Shown: positions 1 through 12,378 of the stretch, piece after piece
Position numbering within the stretch: the first letter of the stretch is position 1
Layout: the number at the start of each line of letters is the position of its first letter
Assembly (NCBI GenBank): GCA_021234155.1
Contig: JAJEKV010000242.1
Span: forward strand, 434,001-498,000
Direction of reading: 5' to 3'
Length of the DNA stretch: 64,000 nucleotides
DNA from: Isoetes taiwanensis
Taxonomy: Eukaryota > Streptophyta > Lycopodiopsida > Isoetales > Isoetaceae
Notes under the pieces: model-generated
The model's database searches: none
What the model was told of the DNA's origin: nothing
Seen by the model: the letters and a program-made list of their open reading frames with translations, nothing else
Made by a program: the position numbers and the translations under genes

Positions 1-414
1 CTATATATGTAGATATGCAGATGTATTTTGTCACGTTCATATATCAACTCCTTCACCATGTCATGTACCTCAAAAACTTGACACAAATTCTAATAAACTT
101 GATTGCAACCCTTATGGCACATTCTTTTGGATTATTCCTTCTAAAGTTTAACCTTTTTAAATGTCCATACACTTTTAACAAAGATTTAAACAGAGCTTCA
201 AAAAATATCTAAACAATAATCTTAATCATTTTCATATTTTCTTCGATCTATTTCGTCCTACAATGTGGAACAACATCATGAGTAAACCAAATAACAATGT
301 CTAAATTTTTTTTTCCTACTTTTACTTTCAGTGCGAACTCCACGAGAGCAACCCTCTTTGCAATAACACCTTGTTTTATTTTTTTTTTAAGAGGATGAAT
401 CGCCATAAAACATA
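1..414. other. Gene-free flank
   Basis: AT-rich sequence with short homopolymer T runs. I see no coding pattern, RNA gene or clear repeat boundary in it. The T-rich stretch near 375-390 lies just before the LINE-like remnant that follows, but no target-site duplication was found. Confidence 0.4.
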
Positions 415-1090
415 TTGAATAACATTCCCTTCCTGACAGAGGCAGATCGTGACAGCCTGAGATGTTACCTTGATGCTTGTTTCTCCAGCAAGCTTTGGGA
501 TTCCAGGGCTCTGGAGCAAGTCAAAACAGCACATTACAAGCAGCACATAAATCCCACATTAGAACGAGGCCCACAGCGCTACCTACGTTCACATCTATCC
601 ATGAAAAAGCGCAGGCATATCGCCTCCATTCGCACAGGTGCCCACCATCTTCGGATTGAGACAGGTCGATGGATTGGGGAGCTACCGCCGATAGGGGTTT
701 GTCGATCTTTTGAAGACGGAGATTTGAGGATGAGTGTCACACTTTCCGTGAGCCGCCCAAAGATATGATCGATTCGGACACGCTTATGCTTCGATTGATT
801 AGACCCGATGAGCCGCTACACATGATGTCAGGCACGACGGTCGCTTCATTTCGGATCATACATTCAGAAGTCTTGGACTTGAGGGCTCGATATGCCCCTC
901 AAATCAACCATTTAATTGATGTCGCTAGCCTTATTACGCCACGGTTTTCCTCGAAAACCCTTCTAAGGTGGGTTTTTAATCAGGGCAAATAATGTGGATC
1001 GCTATTAGGTCCCATAGGCATCGCGATTGGTCTCCTCGCGGGACGATAAAAAACAATTCTATTCTATTCTATTCTTTTCTTTTCTTTTCT
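415..1090 (+). mobile_element. 3' end of a LINE-type retrotransposon with (TTCTA)n tail
   Basis: The translation from 415 contains KKRRHIASIRTGAHHLRIETGRW, split here as KRRHIASIRTG and HHLRIETGRW, the pattern found after the reverse transcriptase domain of plant LINE-like ORF2 proteins (basic region, RTG.H.L..ETGRW, then a Cys-rich tail). The reading frame stops at 766-768 and a second open stretch continues to 992, so the ORF is broken. After it comes an A-rich then pyrimidine stretch ending in tandem TTCTA units at 1058-1090. Similar pentamer runs occur at five other places in the window, which suggests a family whose 3' tail is this microsatellite rather than poly-A. The 5' part is absent. 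Family level is moderately sure, the clade is not. Confidence 0.55.
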
Positions 1091-1879
1091 TGAGAGAGAG
1101 TGAAGTATGGTATATATTCCCATAAGCAAGTTTTTAGCAGGGTTGCCTAACCCGAGGTGCACAGTTTGCTGCAATTTTAGCTATGCCACATGTCATGCCA
1201 CGTCAGCTAAAATGTTTTTGAGCCATCTGATTCTCTAATTTCGAATCCTAGAGCCAAGAAAAATCAGAAAATGCACAAAAATAGCATCCCTTCTTCCACG
1301 ATTCTCTTTGGTCGGGCAGGGGAAAGTTTCGGAGGGAAGCTATAGCATGCATGTGCGATGGAGAAATGCTTGAGAAAAGAAAGCTCTTGATTCGGCTAAG
1401 GAGATCTCTCTTCTGGCAAAGTAAGTAAGAACGCATAATGCATAATGATGATAATGATGATGGTCATTTTAAAAGGCGGGGTCATTGCTCCGAACAGCAT
1501 CTGCCTTTGTCAACAGAGATTCTACAGCACAACCATCCATTGTACCCGATACAAGTCCAAAATGAGGCCCAATCAAAATAACATGACGATGTTTGAAGTA
1601 CCTGAAGAAGGCGACGATCATCTTGCGTTTTGAAATGTACTCGAAATGTATCTGCATTAGGTTTGGCTTTTGGGTTTACAGTGATCTCCAGGGTCGCGCT
1701 CAAATATTGGCTTGGCTGTTCCATTCGTCCTTAAGAATCTGAATCTCGGCCCTGGTCCTTGAATATAGAAAAAGCCTCTCTTCTGGTGTCGCCATAGCTA
1801 GGTATACCAAAACTTGAAACTTGACATTGATACACACTTTAAAAAAGGTAACTTATAAACACTAAATCTTATGGCTAGT
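1091..1879. other. Gene-free intergenic sequence
   Basis: Short open frames exist on both strands (for example 1469-1724 minus) but none has a family motif, a convincing intron pattern or a length that exceeds chance. A simple ATG/ATA-rich run lies at 1438-1465. Confidence 0.4.
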
Positions 1880-2148
1880 TTGAATAATCCGACCCCCTCT
1901 ACTGTAGTATCCGGTCCCCGCGGCGTCGTGATTGAAGCAGATGCCTCCTCCTTCCCCCCCCCCGGAACCACCTATCCATCCCCCTCACAGCCGATTTAGT
2001 ACAAGAAAAAAATTCCAGAAATCTAGTAATGCAGTTTGTCTTATCCGGGCGACATGCGCTTGGGGTTAGTTCAATGGAGGGGGCTGATAATACAAGAGGC
2101 CGCTTTCGTGCCGGATACTACAAAAGAGAGGGAGGCCGGATTATTCAA
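1880..2148. mobile_element. MITE-like element with about 32-bp terminal inverted repeats
   Basis: The left end reads TTGAATAATCCGACCCCCTC and continues to TGTAGTATCCGG; the right end, reversed and complemented, reads TTGAATAATCCGGCCTCCCT and continues to TGTAGTATCCGG. The two ends match over about 30 bases with a few mismatches, and the 269-bp interior has no coding potential. This is the structure of a non-autonomous DNA transposon. I could not fix the target-site duplication, so the superfamily is left open. Confidence 0.7.
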
Positions 2149-2342
2149 CTGTCCCAATCTTACTTACCTTGAATTCCTGCGCATGTGATCTGAGATCCTT
2201 GTTTGCCCTCAACAAATCCCCATCAACTGACATGTATTTTTGGAGCTTGACAGACTTCAATATAATAATAGTTCCATCCTGGGTTTGAATTCGAAGATTT
2301 TTCTGTTAAATAGCACTTATAGTTATACTTTGGCATAAAACA

Positions 2343-2904
2343 TCATTTGCAAATTACCAGTAGTTGAGGATTTGATATTTTCTTGAATAAATGCGGCGTT
2401 TTCAGCTCGTCCACAACAAGCCATCCTGTCAGCTCCTCTACTGTGTGTTGTGTGGCTGAATCGCTTGGATGTTCAAGCATTGCCAGTGCTGCAAATTTTA
2501 TAATATCTATTTCAATCTTACACCTATGTCGAAATTTATGATCTACCATAGTTCCATCAGAATAATCACTGTAGGCTTCATCTACTTGAGGAGTGACAGC
2601 AATTACATCTGCCTTCTTTGACAACTTTAGGACTCTGCAGATTTGTGCAAACGATGGCCGATTCTCAGCATTTTCGTCATAGCATGTGTTAAGGTACTGC
2701 CATAGAGAGCTAGAAATATTAGAAGGGCAAGCACTAGTTGTTGAGGGAGGTTTTTCTGTTAGAATATAAAAACAGGTTTTGGCATAACTAAAGACATCAG
2801 CTTTTTTACTGTAACGTTCTTCTTTGAAAACCTATGGTGCCATGTAAGGTAGGGTCGTCGTATTTTCTATGTTGAAATGGGACCTTGCAATTTCAAAATC
2901 CGCA
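2343..2904 (-). pseudogene. Protein kinase C-lobe fragment with premature stops
   Basis: Read on the minus strand from 2904, the frame gives VADFEIAR (the DFG magnesium-binding site, here DFE), then TLPYMAP followed by a TAG at 2832-2834 where the conserved APE glutamate codon would be, then YSKKADVFSYA (usual pattern YS.K.DV.S.G), and ENRPSFAQICRVL (the subdomain XI NRPSF motif). The same frame stays open from the TAG to a stop at 2343, adding about 90 residues without a recognised domain. A further stop (TAA) lies just before VADFE. The N-lobe with the glycine loop and catalytic lysine, and the HRD motif, were not found. The DFG glycine, the APE glutamate and upstream exons are lost, so I call it a dead gene copy. 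Confidence 0.75.
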
Positions 2905-2905
2905 A

Positions 2906-5337
2906 CTTAAGATACATATACTACCAGATAGCTTCTCAATGCTGCAGAAGGTATAAACCCCCTGTTTTTATAAATAGAATTTGTCAAATTTTGAATCTAA
3001 CAATGGATATCAGTTCATAGGTGTTGTTGCAGATGATAAAAGCAACCACCATAACCTCCACTTATGATACGCTTGCTAGCAGTGCATGGATGCTTTCACA
3101 TGTTTTTGTCACGAAGAGAACTCATGGGGAATTCTTTTTAGTCTCCTCTTCTCTTTTTGCTTTGCTCTCCAAGATGATGGAACGTTGTATTTGCTCCAAC
3201 TATGTAATCTAAGTATTCCAAGCTCCTCTCAGCATATAGCTTCTAATTTATAAGTACAATCTCAAAGATATGGTAGCTGGATATGGTACTGAAGAAGATT
3301 CATGCTACTCTGTCTTGGCATCTTCAAGCTCTAATTTTAAATACCAATTCTAAGATATAAGCATTCATGATCTTTCCTAATATTTAAACATGTACTTTCA
3401 ATCGGTTAAATTCAATATTCTTACAGGGCTCTTCTCCTTTGCTCGCAAAGGCATACACCTTTGCCTACGCATCTCTGCCAGGTTGTTGTTGCTGATTGAG
3501 ACAAAATCTATTGTTTTCCTGCTCTTAGCATGTCCACCTTACTGTTTGTGAATCAATTTCCAACTGTTATTCAACTAGTGCCTCAGTGCCTTCCACCAAT
3601 ATCTCAACATGATGTAATTGTGATTTTTGTCATTGCTTTAATTGTTAATTCTAAGGTATACTATCATGTAACTTGGTAAGTAGCCTTTCAAATCCATTCA
3701 AGTCTTTCATGTTCTTAAATAAACAGGAATGTTTTTTGTACTGATGTCCAATATATCGTACCCTATGAGTTCCTAAATCCATATCTTATTTACATGCATG
3801 CACACCACTCTAAAGGAAATATGCTTTCCACGTAGAGTCCATCTTTGTGCCATGTGGAAGCAATATGGCAACTCCCTTGTGCAATTTGATGGGTATGTAG
3901 TTCATATTTCTTAGTAGGTAATCATTGCAAGTTGTTCTTCATAGATTCTCTATGTAACTTACATAGGTGAATACTTCGCTCTTTGGCTCTGGGCCACTGG
4001 TATTTTGTTCTTAAGTGTTGCTAAATTGTTGTATTTGGCATGCAGGACTAAGACATTTCAATATAAACAATGCTGATTGCAGCTGAACATGAGTTTTCTC
4101 CTTTCATCATGAAGACCAGTGAAAGAAATCTGGGAATTTAGGTAATGGGTCCATAAATAAATCAGGTGATTTATAAGGAAGAAATGACAAGGCAATTTAT
4201 CTGCAACTTGTGATGGATCTAACAGGCAAGTTAGAATGGCTCATGAATAAAATGGTTTGCATGAGGATAATGATTTTGACGAAGACTCGGACAAAAAGAA
4301 GGGAAATGTCACCCTGGGACGTTGGCACTTAATGTTTGATGAGCAGGATACACTTTTGACTACTCGCACTTCTCCATCAAGAGGACATCATTCTATGGGA
4401 TAACTTCCATTTATCAACATACAATATGCAAATTTTTGTCGAGTAGGAGCGGGTAATTTAGACAGAATTTTGGGAATGTTCGAAGCAAATAATTGATATT
4501 GACAAGAAAAGAGGTAAGTCTTACATACTTAAGCTTGTGAATTTTTTGTTTCTGCATAAATTGATGAGGATTATGATAGTTTTGCAGTTAACAATATTCA
4601 TCAGAAGTTGCTAGGCAGAATTATGGCTACAAAACCAATGCCATCTAGTCACATCCTAAATGAAATCTCTGAGTGGCAAGGCCAATAATGGAGTTCCAGG
4701 AGTGTGCCTCCAACCTGTTGCTACTGGGCAATGCGATGCAGGAATCAAAGCGATGGACATTGGGATGTCTTCAATATATGTTGTAGTGCCTCCATCTCAG
4801 CTCTAATATGTATAATCCACACCAAGAAGATATTGCATAATCTCAAATTCTGCTCAGACTTAGTTTATTATTTTTTTGTCTTCTTTGAGGCTATGCCTAT
4901 TAGTTACTGACGTACATAAGCCAGCTAGAGTTTGCTAAAGGTGAACTAACAGGAATGTTGAAATAAGAATACACAGGGCAAGAGTTCTTTGACGTTCGCT
5001 TCAGCTATTGCAGCTGTAGACAAGGATATCAATCAACTTGATATTTTTCAAGTTCAAAGAGTTAACGAATTCAAGGGCAAGGAACCATTATGAACAAAAC
5101 TTGAAGTTTGGATGTCTACTGTCAACAACCATAGGAATATAGAAAATGGCTTAGGACAAAAAACTACCTCCCAACTTGAATCACAAGAGGGCATTTCAAC
5201 AAGACATCAGGAAGGGAGTGGGCAATTACATCTTATGGGCCTTGACCTCTTGTGAAGAGGGCATTGACTTGATATGTGGCTTAATTTACTAAGATTTGCA
5301 ACTCTATTTTGTATGTAAAAAATATAAAATGTAACAA
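2906..5337. other. Gene-free AT-rich sequence
   Basis: No open frame longer than about 70 codons and none with a recognised motif. It may be decayed repeat sequence, but no boundaries are visible. Confidence 0.35.
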
Positions 5338-5356
5338 GAATAGAATAGAATAGAAT
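5338..5356 (-). repeat. (TTCTA)n run, possible LINE tail, minus orientation
   Basis: Three to four AGAAT/TAGAA units, the complement of the pentamer tail at 1058-1090. If it is an element tail, the body lies to the right, but no LINE coding sequence is visible there. Confidence 0.4.
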
Positions 5357-5686
5357 GGTGGTGGTGTTCATAATGTCATATCAACATTGATAATTGCCAT
5401 ATTTTTATAATGGGCATGCATAGGCAATTACTCGTCATGGGTTGCATGATAGGTTTGGTTAGGACTAGCTACGTAAGGTTCACATGCTACGGAATACCTA
5501 TCTTCCTATGTAACAATCATAGCTCTAGGTTGTTTTTATGCGTGAGTGGAGGTTTGCCATAGTCATGTTTTATGATACGTCATCATTAAATGGTTGCTTT
5601 ATTGGCTTTGTTCCTTTTCTTAGCTTGGATTCACAATAGTGCTTTGTTTTCTAAACATGTTACAACTGAATATCATTCGGGTCTAA

Positions 5687-6187
5687 GGGTCTATTCGCAT
5701 CCATAGTTAAGTTTAGTTAAGTTAATTTTTACTGTTAAGTTAAGTTAACGCTAACCGGGTGATTGCCTTCACACCAAAGCTAGTTAAAAATTTTAGTTAG
5801 GCTAACTTAACGGAAAACCATTTCGCACTCGTTTAGTTAAAAAATTTGGTTAAAAAATAACTTAACTAGCTAACTAAATGCTTTCGGACATGTCTAGTTA
5901 AGTTAGCCAAAGGCATAAAAAATTATAAGCACATTTAACTAAACTTAAAGTGACCTCTATGAGGTCATTTAACTTTTAGTGCTAATTTTTAATTTAGTTA
6001 AGTATTAGTTAATTTTGCTAACTTAACTGAACAAGGTGCGAAGACAAATTTAGTTAGTGTTTTTGGTTAAAAAAGTTAACTAAATTCTTAACTATATTTC
6101 TTAACTATATGCTAACTTAACTAGTGGTGCGAATGTAAATTTAGTTAAAAACCATATTTTAACTTAACCACGGGTGCGAATGTACCC
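5687..6187. mobile_element. Tourist/Harbinger-like MITE with TAA target duplication
   Basis: The left end GGGTCTATTCGCATCCATAG and the right end (complement GGGTACATTCGCACCCGTGG) form about 27-bp inverted repeats followed by TTAAGTTTA/TTAAGTTAA. The element is flanked on both sides by TAA (5684-5686 and 6188-6190), the 3-bp target used by PIF/Harbinger elements. The interior is non-coding and packed with TTAGTTAA-type words in both orientations; the motif GGTGCGAA appears several more times inside, suggesting internal sub-terminal repeats. Confidence 0.75.
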
Positions 6188-6190
6188 TAA

Positions 6191-7324
6191 GTAATACAAG
6201 TCTTCATTCTGAAGGAAATTATATGAATCTAGGATATATATGAACACAATAGCATTCGAGTACAAATAGGATGTATAGAACATGATTGTGTTGTGGGGTT
6301 TGTAGAGTTTACATGGTTTAACCACAAAGCTTTGGCGTTTAAATGCCATTCTTGTATACTTGGGAAGTGCATCGACTTATTGGACAATACTTGGAATATA
6401 TTTGATATTCATTTCCAGGGTAAAGCCTCTATTAGGGTCTCAAGAAGCATGATTAATAAATTTATTTATTTATTTATTTATTTATAGTGCTAATACTTTT
6501 TTGATTTACATCTTTAAACCTTCTATGTATATTACTAGCTCTAATGATCATTCTTTTCTTCTTAGCCCTTCACTGAGATCTGTATCTTCATTGGCATTCC
6601 TTTTCCTTATGTGTATAATTCCTGTTCGCTCGTAATTTCATTTCGCATCATATCAAATCAATAATGGGAAGGGAAGTTAACGTGCAATTCTTTATTCAAG
6701 CCTTTGCAGATATACTAGTACGCTATGATATAAGAGAAAAAAACCCTTAAGAAGGTTGCTTATGTCTATTCTATTCTATATAAGTTAAATTCCAAAATAG
6801 TGTCTCTTCTCAGTGAGAAGGTTTCTTCCATCTAAACTCCATGATTTGTCAATGTATTTCAGTATACTATCTGGAAGATTATTCGTTTTCTTTTTTTCTG
6901 TAGCAATAAAAGTGGCTTATCATTTTTAAAAGCCATATTGTGCGCCTTATGGTCTAGAGGCTGGGTACGCAAAATATGGATGTAGACGTTAAAATTGCAA
7001 CATACTTTAGTTGTTTCTAGAATGTGTAGCTTTTCATATGGGTACAATCGATCTCTTTAGTGATGTCTTATGGACTTGCAGCGATGCGGATTCTTCCTAT
7101 CAGGGACCCATTAAGGGAGCACAATGTAAGATTCATATATTAACACATATTAAATTAGCATGTTGCCAAGATTCATATATTACCACATATTACCGCCAAA
7201 ATTCAAATTACTACGATTAAAATACCAATACAAATCCATCTTGCCTAGCCTTCTTCCCAACCCTGCAATTCTTCTAGTTTTTTTTTCCTTATTACTTTCT
7301 ATATAGAGTCAGAAAATTATATGA
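6191..7324. other. Downstream flank of HST, no gene seen
   Basis: Contains a TTTA microsatellite near 6459-6485 and a short (TTCTA)n run at 6765-6780, which may be another LINE tail. Open frames at 6859-7220 have no recognisable motif. The 3' untranslated region of HST must end somewhere in this stretch on the minus strand, but no single poly-A signal stands out. Confidence 0.4.
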
Positions 7325-10300
7325 TTAAATGAAAGGGAAGATAGCATATTCTGCATAAAACAGGTTCCAAATGAAGCGATAGAAAGCCGCAATAGCCTCC
7401 TGGAGAAGAACAAGCAAGCATTAATATTTGCTACAGTGCAACAATCACGTTTGTTAAATGAACAATCTTGATTTCTTTTTGACAAAACTAACAAAGCTCT
7501 TGATGACGACAACCAACTGCAAAGTGACCAAGAAGTAACTGCAAAAAGACAAAACGAACTGACTATGTGGACCTTGGATGCCTCGATATCACCTTAGTTA
7601 GACTACGTGGCAATTCAAACAATCCCTAACACTTAGTTCATGAAATAAGATCAGCTTCCTTTGCAACTATAGCCAGACCAAACCACATAATGAAGCAAGT
7701 ATTGAATTAATGCTTTGGTAAATTCTTCCGAGATTTTCTTCACATAATTCCAGCCAACTGCTCATCTAGTTCCACTCCTATTAGGCCAAATTTGTTTTCA
7801 TTTTTGCTAATTTTCTCTTCAAGATCAGATACTTGAAATGACTTCTGTATGCTTTGACACAATGGGAGCTCATTAATGTAGAAGAGATTAACTTCACTTT
7901 CCCATGAACCCAGAATCCTAGGTTTTGTCACATTGAAAAGTGATTTTAGGTAACTAATGTTATCTGCCTTTCTGTATGTCATCTTTTAGCTCTTTCATAT
8001 GTCTTCTTTAGGACATAGCATGATAGAGGCTTATCAATGGGAAGTTAAAATACTTGATCCCCCTCACCCCCATGAACTTGCAAATATCAGGTTCTACAGC
8101 TGCCACAACTCACACACATAAAACTGACGCATGGCGCATTATTATTGATGTACAGACTGGTTCATCCGATTTGTTCCAACCACAAAATATAGTGTCATAG
8201 ATGATAATAAAGAGTGTTCCATGGCATAGATCCAAAGTTGATACATTCCCCATCTTTTCAATTCCATAATACAGCATATTTGGTTACAGTTACCAATGTG
8301 GAGACCAACGGTTTTGGCTTATATAGTAGGCCGATGTGATGAGTCATGAGTCGTGAAATTCCAGAGTTTATAGGTGTAGATTATAAGTGGATTCATTTCC
8401 CATCTTTTAATTTTGTTTATATTGGTACTTTGGAAGTTATGTACATGCTAAAAGATATGATCAAGGATGGTTGTACGTCACAAGGCGAGCCAATCTAGAT
8501 AAGCAGAGAGCACACTAGTTTCAACATGGCACATTGTTACTTAAGTTGTTCAGGTCACGATTATCATATAAACAAGGGAAATTTAAACTGCTTAGACCAT
8601 CAAATGCTTAGTTTGGAAGGACGTACCTTGGTATATTTTGCAGAGTCCAATATCATGACCTGAAATAATATAATAGATGCAGTTAATTCTTAGCAATTAC
8701 CATAAGCTGTTAAGGTAAATATGAAAGGTTTCCAGTGTTGATAAATCCACAGGTTATCACTAGTAATTAGTCTGACCATACACTAGCATTTCAGGCTGTT
8801 TCACAGACAGCAGCAGGTCCTTGAAATAATATCATCCAAAGGCTGTGAGAAGAAACAATTGGACACCATGGAAAATACAAAATGGACCAGCTCCTATACA
8901 TGAATCAATCCGCCAGTAAATACTTTAACCTCACTAGTCTATGGACCGTATTTCAAAGGTATGAGATATGAGATGATGCATCAACTATTAAGTGCAATGT
9001 GTTTGGTCTTTTGTTGCCTCATTGCTCTATACACTCAATAAGCCATTCATACCTGAGGGCTCTAATTGCAACAGAAATAAACGTGTATGAAATTTAATTG
9101 TAGGAATACTAAGAAAGCTTTACTTGCAAACCTGATATATCAAGGAAACGGCCAAAATGCCATGCCCGGCAATCATGACTGTTGGACGAAAAGTCTATCC
9201 ACAAAGACAAAATCATGAAATTAAAACTAGAGTGGACTAAATAAACAATCACAAATACTGCTAACTGCTCTACTACTTCTTTGCCACCCCCAACCCTCAT
9301 ATATGCCTATGTAGATAGTAAAATGTAGTTAAGGTCACATAAGGTACGTAAACAAAGCACGAATGCACGTCACACACACCCTGTACAAAAACAATTTCTG
9401 GGTTTAGAATTGGCACACCTATTTTTCCTTCAGCGGAATTAACCACATAGCAGAATGTATGAACCATGATCCATGGACATAAGCATCCTCTAGTCACGTG
9501 ATGAAATACACCAATTGAGGCCTTGTTTTCTTAGAAGTTAAACATGTTAAAGGCAGCAAAGACCAGGACATAAAAATGTTTGAGGTGCAGCACAGAAAAT
9601 CACATGTAAGATGGTAGAAATGCGAGAAACATACTGATCGGCATTGGGATTGAAGATATGAAGAGCAAGTCCTTACCACTTGGAAAGTGTGCAAGGATTT
9701 GACCCCTCAGTTTAGATCAGGAGTCCAATTGCCCATAGTGACATCATACAATAAAGAAAACATCTTCTCCTGTTTCTCTCTTGCAATAGATGCATACCCG
9801 CATGCTGGAACTCTAAAGATATTCCTATTTATGAGATTAGGGTAGAATAGCATTACCTGAGGCATACGAATTGCAGCAATAATTGCGCCAACATAATTGA
9901 GGAGGAGGAGAGCGGTTCCAAGAAAAGCTATCTTACGGACTCCAAGTTTGGTTGCAAATGTTGAGATTTTGTACCTACACCAGGCCCAGTAAGTTTTATG
10001 CCAGACACTTATCCTGGATAAGCAAACTACATACTTGAGATCCCCTTCAATGTCTGGCAGATCTTTGGTGATTGCAATTACTGTGGCGAATATTGTCACA
10101 AAGATTGTGATGAAAATAATAGGAGGGCTGCATTCGAACATCTAAAGATGTGTTAAGTGCCAAGCAGCTTTCAAACAGTACAATAGGACTGACAAGTTGC
10201 ATCCCACAACTAACCTCCACTCAAAGGGAAGGCCCAATGAAGCCCTTGTAGCATAATACACCCCAAAGTTTAGCAAGAAACCTCGGACCTGAATCAGAAT

Positions 10301-12378
10301 GTACCTAAGATATCAATAATTTATGCCAAAAAATTTCCCATACCCAGACATCAAAACAAAAAAACTTCATATCTTTCCCTTCCCCTTCTGCTTCCTCTCC
10401 TCCTCGTCCTCTTCCAAGAAAAAAGAAATACTAAAATATATGTAGAAAAGGAGTTCTCTAATGTATACCGTAGAAATAATCATAAAGGCAGCAACGGGGA
10501 ACCTCTTAAGTCGCAATGGTGGAACAGAATATATTGCCCCCAAGAAGAGACCAAGTGAATATAGACATGTAATAAGAGGACCAAAATTGGTTGCCACAAT
10601 TCCAATACCCAGTGCTGCGAGGGCCGCAATGAGACCCCATGCTGTTGAGATTGGCAGGTCTCCAGCAGCTACTGGCAGAAACGGTTTGTTTATCCTACAA
10701 AATCACAAAACCACATGGAGAACAGTTCTTTAAACCCAATCAAACTGTATAAGGAAAACATAAATAGCATTTCGTAGTGTATTGAATAAACTTGTCTAAT
10801 ATGGTACAAGTACAGAACGTACTTATCAATTTCAATGTCGTAGATTTGGTTTATGCCAACAATGTAACCATTGCCACAAACAAGGGCTAGCAAACCCCTC
10901 AAAGCTTTTGGAAGAAGCATCCAGTTGATCATACCTGCATTTTCTAACAGGGCCCTTGCCACAAGTGCTCTGCAACAGAGTTACCAAAAGAATATAATAT
11001 TGGATAAAAACATACAAGATAATCTGCAACTTACAATGATCCAAGCACAGTACCCCTGATTGTGTGGGGACGCAAAAACCTCCAAAATGCATCTTGGAAC
11101 TGTAGAAGCCTCGTTGAAACGGATTGTGCGCCTTTATCTATCTGGCTAGTAAAGATAGCAGGTTAAAAACCTGACCTATTTGCATATATCAGTGTAAGAG
11201 GCAGTCAAATGAATGTCAAGCTTTCATATGCATTTGCCCCTTAATATGCATATTGTGTCGGAACACTTGTCGTTATTACTGATAGAAGTTTCTAAAGGTG
11301 CCTAATGAATTCCACAATGACCAATGTGTTCTGGAACTTGATGCTGTATGGGCCCATGGTCAGCTTTTATTGACATAGATTCTAGAATCGTTTGGGCAAT
11401 CAATTCTTTGGCATGATAACGACTTGGACAACTTGCCTACAAATTTGGCTATGTGACATGGGACTCACAGGCATTAGCATTCTGGTTTTCAGTTTATTAA
11501 CCCTCAAACATTAGAGAGTGAATGTGGAAGAAGAAATATGCACCTCTTTTTCTTTGTTAACTTCAGCATCATCCAGTTGACTGCTAGCAGAACATAGGAC
11601 CTGTTAACAGACATATTCAACATATATTAACCGTTGTAATCAATACGATTAGAAGGTAATACTGCGTCTTTCGGTTGACTAACTTTTTTTACTCAATTTG
11701 TCCAAGAAACAAGAAGCAAGCACCTTCTATGCATCATTGGTCGAACAAACAACAAATGTGTTCACATACACGGTCAAGACATGGTAGGGAATTACCCTTG
11801 ATGTGAGTCTTTTGCACGCTCGGATTTGCTGTGGGCTACAGTCCCTTCTTTCCTCTAGTTTGGTGAACTGTAGACTTCTCAAGCTCCCTTCCTGGTGCCA
11901 CTGCAAGTGTTTAAAAGGAATTAAAATGCCATCAAGTCCTTGATTACGAGAAACAGAAATTATGCACCAAATTCCTAACCTCTCTAGAAGAGCACGAATA
12001 AGGAAGATACGCAAGCTTATTCGAATATGAAGACAGAAGCTTAGCAGAAATCATGTCTGACATCTGCCTATCTCTTCAGTACTTTGTATAACCACGTTTA
12101 TGAGCTGGAATCATCTAATAAACAGAAACAAGTAAGTCAATCACACGAGTGTTTTTAATAGATAATCAAGCTCAATGGGAGCTACATTTTACCAACGCTG
12201 CAGACATTTAAAGCAACCAGCTCAAAACTAGTAAACTACATGCATGGTGCAGCAAGCCAATCTGGAACAATGAGGCAGATTAACATACAGTTGCAGAAAA
12301 GAAAATGCAGGGCCAAGGATATGCTACCTTATCTTGACGAGTCAGAGGCCTCCACGTCGTGGTTCTGTTTTCCCTCAT
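7325..12378 (-). CDS. HST: Homogentisate solanesyltransferase, chloroplastic, 12 exons
   Basis: UbiA-family prenyltransferase that joins a solanesyl chain to homogentisate with loss of CO2, the committed step to plastoquinone-9, in the plastid envelope. Exons in coding order: 12378-12328, 11900-11796, 11600-11544, 11141-11035, 10969-10823, 10694-10469, 10288-10215, 10127-10035, 9974-9857, 9194-9132, 8659-8627, 7399-7325. All introns are GT..AG and the exons total 1149 bases, giving 382 residues. The prenyl-diphosphate/Mg sites are visible: NQIYDIEID near residues 147-155 and KDLPDIEGD near 277-285. [37 protein letters not shown] and the C-terminal [13 protein letters not shown] fit HST rather than the tocopherol enzyme HPT. 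About 75 N-terminal residues, rich in Arg, Ser and Thr, should be the transit peptide; they are the least certain part, including the ATG at 12376-12378. Exon 11 is only 33 bases. No disabling mutation was seen, so it looks functional. Confidence 0.93.

Noticed and set aside
9707-10141. Single 144-codon minus-strand ORF
   Set aside because: It reads through HST exons 8 and 9 and the introns after them; the spliced model explains it better.
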